The notes under the pieces were generated by a model. It had not been told where the DNA came from. It did no database searches and saw only the letters and a list, made by a program, of their open reading frames with translations. Of a DNA stretch of 5,797 nucleotides, positions 1-5,673 are shown in pieces. Position 1 is the stretch's first letter. Every line of letters starts with the position of its first letter. The position numbers and the translations under genes are program-made. The stretch is taken from positions 1 to 5,797 of the forward strand of contig JAUIIF010000311.1 of assembly GCA_030431945.1 (NCBI GenBank). Reading direction: 5' to 3'. The DNA is from Bacteroidia bacterium (lineage in GTDB: Bacteria; Bacteroidota; Bacteroidia; Chitinophagales; Saprospiraceae).

Positions 1-2802
1 GGCTTTACGGAAACGACCCTGACGGACGAGCGGGGCCAGCGGGAGGTCTTCATCCGGGAAGCCGACACCACCACCATCCTCACCCGATTCACCTACAATG
101 TGCTGGGCGAGTTGCTGCAGGTGACGGATCATGGCGGCTTCGAAACCACTTACGAATACGACCGGCTGGGACGTAAATACGCCACGACCCCCGCTGATGG
201 TGGCCGCACAGAAATGATCTTTGACCTCGCCGACAATGTGCAATTTAAACGTACCCCCAACCTCCGCGCCACCTTCGGAGAGGAAGAAGCTATCAACTAT
301 CACTATGACTTTGAGCGGCTCACCAGCATTATCTACCCCATTAATTTCCAGAACAAAGTGGAATTCAGCTACGGTGGCCCGGAAGCCCGGTTCAACCGGG
401 TGGGACGAATTGTGCTGCGCCAGGATGCGAGTGGCGGAGAAGAATACTTTTACGATGAACACGGCCTGCTGCGCAAAAGTATCCGCACCATGCTCATCAA
501 TGAGGCTACGGCCCGGACCTTCGTCAGCGAAATCAACTATGACAGCTGGGGGCGGGAGGCTACGCTCGGTTATCCGGACGGGGAAGTATTGCAATACGGG
601 TACGATCAAGCCGGGAAGCTCGTTACCCTGCGGGGGCAGAAAGACGGTAATACCTACGAATACGTAAAGGACATCCGCTACGATGCCTTTGGCCGCATGA
701 TCAGTAAAACGCTGGGGAACGGCAGCCGGGAAACCATGACTTTTGACCCGCTGACCCAACGGCCGGCCACGCTGACCACCGCTGCGGCCACCGGCACCCT
801 GCAGGACCTCCGCCTCCGGTACGATGTGGTCGGGAACCTGGAAAGCAGTGAACAGGTTGCCGGGCCACAAGCCGGCAACCTGGGCGGCAGTTACCGCCAG
901 CAATTTATGTACGACCCGCTTCACCGCCTGACCGAGGCCAACGGAGAATACCAATTGGCCGGTGGTACCGAAAGTTATGCGTACTTCACGGACCACGACG
1001 AACGCTACAACCAGTCCCGCCGGGAGTTACAGCGCCTGCGTAACGGCGAGATCGATGCGGCCAACAGCTTCAACCAGGCCCTGCTCCCCGACGCCGTTTT
1101 TCCGCACCGCATCGCCGAGCTCGGCGGGCGTAAGTACAATTACGATGCCAACGGCAACCTGCTGGGCTACCAGGGGGAAGCCGGCAGCTACCGCTACCAG
1201 CAGGCGCGCTGGGATGAAGAAAACCGTATGTTGGAGTTCAGTGACAATGGCACCATCAGCCGTTACACTTACGCCGCTGACGGTCAGCGGGCCATCCAGA
1301 GCCAGGGTAATATGAAGGGCATCTTTACGGATGGTGCGCCGGCCGGCTTCATCAGCCATACGGGGGATTACACAGCTTACGTCTCTCCGTACTTCACCTT
1401 TACCAACCGCAGTTTCACCAAGCACTACTTCCTTGGCGACCAGCGGCTGCTGACGAAAGAAGGAACGGGTGAGTTTAACAATACCTACTGGTATGCCGGC
1501 GGACTGACTGCCGGCGACCTCAACTACACCGCCCGGATGAACGATCTGACGCAGACGGTCTGGAATTATTACGTCGGGCTGGGGCTGCCGCCCGGCCCCC
1601 CTACCCTGCCGGGTTATTACGGCCAGCCGGGGGTTACCGGTGATCCGCTGCCGACGAGTGCAGGCGGAGACTTCGGTTCGGCGCCGGGCCTTCCCGGCCC
1701 GGGCCCCATCGGTGAACCGGACGCGGGTGGCGCGCCCGGCCCGCCGACCTGGTACGTCAGTCCGCCCGCGCGGGACAGCATCGGCGCCGGGTTCGGCTAC
1801 GAAGGCTACGGGGTTTTCCCGGAGGTCGTCACCTCCTATTACCACACCGACCAACTGGGCAACGTTTGCTGGATAACCGACGGGCGCGGCGCGGCCGTCG
1901 CCTTCCGGGCCTACCTCCCGTACGGGGACATCCTTACGGAACAGACCTTAAAGGCGCCGCCCCTTGACTACACTTTCAACGGAAAAGAGGAAGACCGGGC
2001 TTCGGGGCTTAATTACTTTGGCGCCCGCTACTTAGCCGCAGCAACCGGTCGCTGGCTGAGCCTCGACCCGCTGGCGGATGCCTTTCCGGGCCACAACCCT
2101 TACGCCTTTGCGCTGCACAACCCGCTCCGCTTTACCGATCCGGACGGCCGCGAAGCCTTCGACATGTTTGCCAGCCCACTCGCCGCCGCCATTGACTTCG
2201 CCCGGATCTATAACGAAAGGTCCATTTTCCATAACTATGAATTCGGGACCAACATCTACCGGCAGACCCTCAATGGCAAATCCGTTTACTTTTACGACCA
2301 GCCGGTAACGGACCTGGAAGACAGTGGCGTCTCCCTGCCGCCCATACTCCCGTACGGGCAGGTGGTAGCCGACGTGCATACCCACAGCCGCATGGAGCAC
2401 AATGCCGACGGTTACCTGGAACATTCGGATACGGACCTGGAGGGTAATGACCGGGACCGCCGCCCCGGATACGTCGCTAACCCCAGGGGAGAACTAAAGC
2501 TCTACCGCCCGCGCAAGGGAAGAATTGAAACTGTGGCAACGGGGCTGCCGTACGACGAAGTGTTCTACGGCCCCCAGGATCCGAACCGCAACAACCTGCG
2601 TAAGCACTGGGCACGGATCAATTACGCCCAGGTTTCCGGGCAGACGAGCACGGCCCATACCCGCCGGCAATCCCGCCGCAACGGGGTTCGCTACGCCGGT
2701 CCGCCCCTGAGTGGCAGCTACGCGGGAGGGGAGACCCCGAAGCGCTGGGGTTGGAACGCCGCCCTGAAACGCCGGGCGGTGCGGAAAAGGCAGCAGTTGT
2801 AG
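1..2802 (+). CDS. RHS/YD-repeat protein with DUF4329/JAB-like C-terminal domain (5' end outside window)
   Basis: The frame is open from base 1 to the TAG at 2800-2802 (933 codons), so the gene starts upstream; the GTG at 100 is internal. Degenerate YD repeats (YDRLGR, YDSWGR, YDAFGR, YDVVGN, YDANGN and others) run from about codon 32 to 430. A Gly/Pro-rich spacer follows at codons ~526-604. The RHS-associated core is at ~613-718, from YYHTDQLGNVC through FNGKEEDRASGLNYFGARY to NPLRFTDPDGR. In the family the YD repeats form a beta shell that encloses a variable C-terminal toxin, often cut just after the DPxG motif. Here the tip is ~215 residues. It carries H793-T-H795, S809-D-T-D812 and then PGYVANPRGELKLYRP, which resembles DUF4329 and the JAMM/JAB metal site (HxH...SxxD). 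Codons 888-933 are strongly basic. The RHS assignment is firm; the tip assignment is from motif memory. A secreted effector or cell-surface role is inferred. No immunity gene follows directly. Confidence 0.93.
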   Translation, partial: GFTETTLTDERGQREVFIREADTTTILTRFTYNVLGELLQVTDHGGFETTYEYDRLGRKYATTPADGGRTEMIFDLADNVQFKRTPNLRATFGEEEAINYHYDFERLTSIIYPINFQNKVEFSYGGPEARFNRVGRIVLRQDASGGEEYFYDEHGLLRKSIRTMLINEATARTFVSEINYDSWGREATLGYPDGEVLQYGYDQAGKLVTLRGQKDGNTYEYVKDIRYDAFGRMISKTLGNGSRETMTFDPLTQRPATLTTAAATGTLQDLRLRYDVVGNLESSEQVAGPQAGNLGGSYRQQFMYDPLHRLTEANGEYQLAGGTESYAYFTDHDERYNQSRRELQRLRNGEIDAANSFNQALLPDAVFPHRIAELGGRKYNYDANGNLLGYQGEAGSYRYQQARWDEENRMLEFSDNGTISRYTYAADGQRAIQSQGNMKGIFTDGAPAGFISHTGDYTAYVSPYFTFTNRSFTKHYFLGDQRLLTKEGTGEFNNTYWYAGGLTAGDLNYTARMNDLTQTVWNYYVGLGLPPGPPTLPGYYGQPGVTGDPLPTSAGGDFGSAPGLPGPGPIGEPDAGGAPGPPTWYVSPPARDSIGAGFGYEGYGVFPEVVTSYYHTDQLGNVCWITDGRGAAVAFRAYLPYGDILTEQTLKAPPLDYTFNGKEEDRASGLNYFGARYLAAATGRWLSLDPLADAFPGHNPYAFALHNPLRFTDPDGREAFDMFASPLAAAIDFARIYNERSIFHNYEFGTNIYRQTLNGKSVYFYDQPVTDLEDSGVSLPPILPYGQVVADVHTHSRMEHNADGYLEHSDTDLEGNDRDRRPGYVANPRGELKLYRPRKGRIETVATGLPYDEVFYGPQDPNRNNLRKHWARINYAQVSGQTSTAHTRRQSRRNGVRYAGPPLSGSYAGGETPKRWGWNAALKRRAVRKRQQL
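2377..2436 (+). other. HTH...SxxD JAB/JAMM-like metal-site motif in the RHS tip
   Basis: These bases encode codons 793-812: His-Thr-His, a 13-residue gap, then Ser-Asp-Thr-Asp. JAMM/JAB metallopeptidases bind zinc through an HxH and a downstream Asp in an SxxD context. The DUF4329 domains found at RHS tips show the same HTH...S..D order followed by a GY-x-P-x-G segment, which is present here. The usual gap between HxH and SxxD is shorter (about 7-8 residues), and I cannot place the upstream catalytic Glu with certainty. Peptidase activity is therefore only a hypothesis. Confidence 0.55.
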
Positions 2803-2809
2803 CTGCTTT
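2787..2809. terminator. Hairpin between convergent RHS and gabD genes
   Basis: An 8-bp stem (AAGGCAGC at 2787-2794 with GCTGCTTT at 2802-2809, one G-T pair) closes a 7-base loop. The RHS stop codon (2800-2802) lies at the loop/stem boundary. On the minus strand the stem is followed by CCTTTTCC, a short T run suitable for ending gabD transcripts; on the plus strand only TTTC follows. The 61 bases between the two stop codons contain no gene. It is a plausible bidirectional terminator, weak by enterobacterial standards. Confidence 0.4.
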
Positions 2810-2863
2810 CAGTGACCGAACGTGGACCTGAGGGAGCACCACACGCCAGTACGGCCTTTCCCC

Positions 2864-4321
2864 CTACTTTACTTCTCCCCAACACAAGTACTTCGTCACG
2901 AGGTATTCTTCCATGCCCTGACGGCCGCCTTCCCGGCCGAAACCAGACGCTTTTACCCCACCAAAAGGGGCAACGGTTGTCGAGATCATCCCCGTATTAA
3001 TGCCGACCATACCGTATTCCAAAGCTTCCGCCACGCGCCAGATCAGGGCGTAATCACGACCATAAAAATAAGCTGCGAGGCCTTCGGGAACGGAATTGGC
3101 CAGTTGCAGCACCTCGGCTTCGGTACGGAACTTGAACACCGGGGCCACGGGGCCGAAAATTTCGGTGGCGGCCAGGTCCATTGCGGGTGTGGCCTCCGTT
3201 ACCAGACAGGGGGTGAGCAGGCGCGGGTTTTCCTCCGCCGGAGCCTTGCCGTAATGTACGCTTCCCCCCTTAGCCACGGCATCCTGCAAAAGCCCGGTTA
3301 CTTTCTCTACGGCGGCATCATTGATCAGCGGGCCGATGGCCACCTCTTCCGCCCGTCCGTCTCCTACCCTTAACGCGTTGATGGCGGTGCGTAAGCGATC
3401 AACGAACTCAGGATAGATGCCCGCCTGGACGAAGAGTCGGTTGGCACAAACGCAGGTCTGGCCCGCATTACGAAATTTACTCGCTACGGCACCCGCCACG
3501 GCCGCCTCCACGTCAGCATCATCAAAAACGATGAAGGGTGCGTTACCGCCCAGTTCCAACGACAGTTTTTTGACCGTGCCCGCGCACTGCCGCATCAGCT
3601 CCCTGCCCACAGCGGTAGAGCCGGTAAAGCTGAGTTTCCGGACCAGCGCACTTCCGGTCAGCACCCCACCTACTGCCCGGGGCTGGTTGGTCGGAACGAC
3701 GTTGAACACACCCGGGGGAATGCCGGCTGCTGCGGCCAGTACCGCCAGGGCCAGGGCGGAGAGGGGCGTATCCTGGGCCGGCTTTACGATGATGGCACAC
3801 CCGGCGGCCAGCGCAGGCGCGACTTTACGCGTTATCATGGCGTTAGGGAAATTCCAGGGCGTAATGGCGGCTACGACCCCGACGGGCTGGCGCAGCACGA
3901 CGATCCTTTTGTCCGCCGCATGGCCAGGGATGACCTCACCGTACGCACGGCGGGCTTCCTCCGCAAACCACTCCACAAAGGAAGCACCGTACCGGATTTC
4001 GCCCCGGGCTTCCGCCAGTGGTTTTCCTTGTTCGCAGGTCAGGAGGAGGGCTAAGTCTTCGAGGTTTTCCAGCATCAGCTCGTACCAGCGGCGTAGTGCC
4101 CCGGCCCGGTCGCCGGCCGGGAGGGCTGCCCAGGCGGGTTGGGCACGGTGAGCCGCCAGCACTGCTTTTTCCGCATCCGCAGCGCCCAGGTCCGCCACCC
4201 GGGCCAACACCTTATCATCGTAGGGGTTACGGACAGGAAAAGTAGCTCCGGAGGCAGCGTCTTGCCATTGCCCGTTGATGTAAGCCTGCGTCTGCAGCAG
4301 GTGGTTATTTTGCAGCTTCAT
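2864..4321 (-). CDS. gabD: NAD(P)-dependent succinate-semialdehyde dehydrogenase
   Basis: This 485-residue protein aligns from memory almost end to end with E. coli GabD (about 482 residues), including the MKL start, INGQW, EQGKPLAEARGEI, ASFVEWFAEE, IPGH.ADKR and the EALEYGMVGINTG ending region. It oxidises succinic semialdehyde to succinate in the cytoplasm, the last step of GABA degradation. Visible ALDH landmarks are PWNFPN with Asn157, Lys180 of the cofactor site, FTGST at 232-236, general base Glu256 in LELGGNAP, nucleophile Cys290 in NAGQTCVC, and EIFGP at 387-391. Cys292 lies two residues from Cys290, as in SSADHs that can form a redox disulphide. The residue after KPA is Gln183, where I recall Ser in the NADP-preferring E. 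coli enzyme and Glu in NAD enzymes, so cofactor choice is open. The start ATG (4321-4319) fits homolog length and has no Shine-Dalgarno, as usual in Bacteroidota. No gabT or transporter gene is visible; glutarate semialdehyde is an alternative substrate. Confidence 0.95.
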   Translation of the reverse strand: MKLQNNHLLQTQAYINGQWQDAASGATFPVRNPYDDKVLARVADLGAADAEKAVLAAHRAQPAWAALPAGDRAGALRRWYELMLENLEDLALLLTCEQGKPLAEARGEIRYGASFVEWFAEEARRAYGEVIPGHAADKRIVVLRQPVGVVAAITPWNFPNAMITRKVAPALAAGCAIIVKPAQDTPLSALALAVLAAAAGIPPGVFNVVPTNQPRAVGGVLTGSALVRKLSFTGSTAVGRELMRQCAGTVKKLSLELGGNAPFIVFDDADVEAAVAGAVASKFRNAGQTCVCANRLFVQAGIYPEFVDRLRTAINALRVGDGRAEEVAIGPLINDAAVEKVTGLLQDAVAKGGSVHYGKAPAEENPRLLTPCLVTEATPAMDLAATEIFGPVAPVFKFRTEAEVLQLANSVPEGLAAYFYGRDYALIWRVAEALEYGMVGINTGMISTTVAPFGGVKASGFGREGGRQGMEEYLVTKYLCWGEVK

Positions 4322-4350
4322 AAGTATGATTTAGGGCGGGTACGCAGGTG

Positions 4351-4380
4351 CAAGATACTGGAAAGAAGAGCAGGGAAAAA
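4351..4380 (-). promoter_or_regulatory. Candidate Bacteroidota-type promoter for gabD
   Basis: Read on the minus strand, TATCTTG (4357-4351) resembles the Bacteroidota -7 element TAnnTTTG with one T missing. A T-run (4380-4376) lies 18 bases upstream, where the TTTG-like -33 element is expected. Transcription would begin near 4344, giving a leader of roughly 20-25 bases before the gabD ATG. The match is partial, and no start-site data are available. Confidence 0.35.
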
Positions 4381-4482
4381 GAGCAGGATCCTACGCCTGC
4401 CGGAGGAATACCGACTATAGCAGGCAGTACCTCCCCCTGCCTGCCGGCGCATTGCCAGTAATCGCTGATGAGAAATCCCACA

Positions 4483-4723
4483 GGATAAACCGGCAGGGCA
4501 ATGGAAAGCTTGGTCGGTAAAGTCTTCGCTCGGCGGCCGAAGCAGGAGGAATGACTTGATTCCGTTCCGGGCGGTTACGCCGTAGCTGCCGAGCGGAGGC
4601 TTTGCTGAGGGTTACGAACCAGTCTCCCGGCGGATGAGTCAGCTCCTGGCGTCAGCTTACGTGGAGCCCCATCCCCGCGAAGCAGGCCGACGAGCCAGCT
4701 CACGATTGCCCTGGATAAACCGG
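4483..4723 (+). repeat. 11-bp direct repeat flanking the stem-loop
   Basis: GGATAAACCGG occurs at 4483-4493 and again at 4713-4723, 230 bases apart and both on the plus strand, one copy either side of the large stem-loop. It could be a regulator-binding site pair, the scar of an old duplication, or chance. Flanking bases are not conserved between the copies beyond the 11-mer. Confidence 0.4.
4514..4608 (+). ncRNA. Candidate structured RNA: 24-bp stem enclosing two small hairpins
   Basis: Bases 4514-4537 pair with 4585-4608 without a gap over 24 positions: 19 Watson-Crick pairs and five G-U pairs (at 4516, 4518, 4523, 4526 and 4535). All five exceptions pair only in the plus-strand RNA; on the minus strand they would be A-C mismatches, which points to a functional plus-strand transcript. 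The 47-base interior can fold two more hairpins: 4545-4552 with 4559-4568 (a two-base bulge on the 3' side) and a GGCG-GTTA-CGCC stem at 4570-4581. Together they give a three-way junction. The 3' end lies 190 bases before the lipoprotein ATG, so this may be a 5' leader element or an independent small RNA. No U-tract follows the stem, which argues against a simple terminator. I do not recognise it as tRNA, SRP RNA or a known riboswitch; a 6S-like RNA is one class worth testing. The pairing is certain, the biological role unknown. Confidence 0.55.
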
Positions 4724-4798
4724 TCCGCCGTGCGAGAATTTGCCCGTCAGGAACTATCTTCACATTCTGAGAGTATTTATCTACCAAGCACATATCCC

Positions 4799-5503
4799 AT
4801 GAATAACCGCCTTCTATTTTGCCTGCTCCTCGGAGTGTGCCTATTCGCGTGTGGCCCCGAGCCAACAACTTCGGACAGTACGACAAGCGAAACCTCCACT
4901 GCTGATGAGGCGCTCCACCTGCAAGTGGCCATGCGAGTAGAACCAAATGGTCTGAATCCCTTTCTTACCACACAATCGGCGGCACGCCAGGTGAGGGAAC
5001 TCATTTTTCATTCCCTTACGAGCCTGGACCCGCAAACCTTTGAAGAGGTACCGCTGCTGGCCAGTATTCCGGACGTCCAGCGCGAGCCTGGTGGCGGCGT
5101 CTCCTATTCCTACCTGATCAACGATCAGGCAACCTGGCCAAACGGTCTTCCCGTCACGGCAGCGGATGTCATCTTCAGCCTCAAGGCCGTCATGAACCCC
5201 CTGGTGCCTGCGGGAGCCTACCGCACTTACTACTACAACATTGACAACATCATCACCAGTCCGAATAATGAGCGACGTTTCCGCATTGTCACCAAGCAAC
5301 CTTACTTACTGGCTCAGCAGGCCTTAGGGAGCCTGGTCGTTTACCCGGAGTACGCTTATGACCCCGATCACTTGCTGCGGAACGTACGGGTCACGGACCT
5401 GACCGACGAGAAAACCGCCGAAAGACTGGCGGAAAGCAGCGAAGACCTCAAGAAATTTGCGGAATCATTTAATGATGTTTCAATAGCACTATCCGTAAGT
5501 TGA
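4799..5503 (+). pseudogene. Truncated lipoprotein peptide/nickel-type ABC solute-binding protein (SBP family 5)
   Basis: The ATG at 4799 opens a classic lipoprotein signal: MNNR, a Leu/Cys-rich hydrophobic stretch, then LFAC with lipidated Cys18 and a Ser/Thr-rich linker. The mature part matches the N-terminal lobe of family 5 binding proteins (OppA/DppA type): EPNGLNPF, a LIFHSLTSLDP segment, then YSYLINDQATWPNGLPVTAADVIFSLKAVMNP. These proteins capture oligopeptides or similar ligands for an ABC importer, and are usually 500-600 residues long. Here the frame stops at TGA 5501-5503 after 234 residues. The family-like sequence ends near FAESFND (220-226); the last eight residues come from A+T-rich DNA. 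More than half the protein, including the second lobe and hinge, is missing, so it is almost certainly non-functional as drawn. An in-frame ATG at 4634 was rejected as the start because it would bury the signal peptide. No Shine-Dalgarno is present. No permease or ATPase gene is visible. Confidence 0.85.
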
Positions 5504-5673
5504 GATAAGAAATTGAAACAATAATTGAAGCATTTTATTAATGGCTTTACGTCTGTTGTTTGTATAACACAATCAAATTCTAAACTTAAATTCGCATTTA
5601 AATCTGGCTTATTTTCTTTTATCATCATGATTAGTTTTCTCAAATCATGTTTTTGCATATTATCTTCACTCAT
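5368..5673 (-). pseudogene. Unrecognised small protein, 3' end lost and fused to antisense of the lipoprotein gene
   Basis: ATG at 5673-5671 opens a 101-codon frame. Residues 1 to about 70 are encoded by A+T-rich DNA and look like a real soluble protein with mixed charged and hydrophobic spacing: a Lys/Asp-rich start (LRKLIMMIKENKPDLN), a beta-like LSLEFDCVIQT segment, then KPLIKCFNYCFNFL, probably helical. From about residue 71 to the stop at 5368-5370 the frame reads the reverse strand of the lipoprotein gene and gives Ser/Arg-rich low-complexity sequence, so the natural C-terminus has been lost. Its start overlaps the stop of the gene upstream by eight bases (ATGAGTGA), a sign of translational coupling. 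I do not recognise the family. The chief uncertainty is whether the natural protein was short, near 70 residues, or much longer. Confidence 0.55.
5464..5476. repeat. 13-bp palindrome at the composition junction
   Basis: ATCATT and AATGAT flank a single central T, a perfect 6-bp inverted repeat exactly where the G+C content changes and the lipoprotein homology ends. Short palindromes are common in A+T-rich DNA, so it may be chance, but its position makes it a candidate recombination or insertion point. Confidence 0.4.

Larger units (their letters stand above)
4322..4798. other. Non-coding intergenic region between divergent gabD and lipoprotein gene
   Basis: The 477 bases between the gabD start and the lipoprotein start contain no recognisable gene. 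Open frames here have no domain, signal peptide or start-site support. An in-frame upstream extension of the lipoprotein frame (from ATG 4634) is arginine-rich, has no recognisable domain, and would bury the signal peptide, so it is treated as non-coding. The region holds the candidate gabD promoter, a repeated 8-mer CCTGCCGG (4396-4403, 4440-4447, inverted at 4490-4497), an 11-bp direct repeat and the large stem-loop at 4514-4608. I see no tRNA. A TATCTTC at 4755-4761 is a poor promoter candidate for the lipoprotein gene, as no properly spaced -33 box accompanies it. Confidence 0.75.

Noticed and set aside
1027..1854. A 275-codon open frame on the minus strand inside the RHS gene
   Set aside because: It lies entirely antisense to clear YD-repeat and spacer coding sequence in G+C-rich DNA, where long antisense frames are common, and shows no recognisable domain.
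2822..3373. A 183-codon plus-strand frame after the RHS gene, considered as a possible immunity gene
   Set aside because: It is antisense to well-conserved GabD C-terminal sequence and has no independent support as a protein.
4464..4476. CTGATGA followed immediately by GAAA, the conserved core words of a hammerhead ribozyme
   Set aside because: A hammerhead needs stem II between these two words. Here they are adjacent and no flanking stems I and III with a cleavage site could be found, so it is coincidence.
4514..4608. The large stem-loop as an integron attC site or transposon end pair
   Set aside because: No paired RYYYAAC/GTTRRRY core sites flank the stem and no integrase or cassette gene is visible. 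The wobble bias favours RNA folding over a DNA recombination site.
4570..4620. Possible tRNA-like arms (GGTTACGAACC near 4610)
   Set aside because: No acceptor stem, anticodon arm or GTTCRANNC T-loop can be assembled around it.
4739..4761. TTTG followed by TATCTTC as a promoter for the lipoprotein gene
   Set aside because: The spacing between the two elements is only 12 bases rather than about 19, and the -7 element lacks the final TTG, so it is not listed as a feature.
5476..5520. TGTTTCAAT ... ATTGAAACA inverted repeat resembling the ends of a CRISPR repeat
   Set aside because: Only one copy exists, with no second repeat or spacer. The right arm is part of coding sequence for CFN, so the resemblance is probably chance in A+T-rich DNA.
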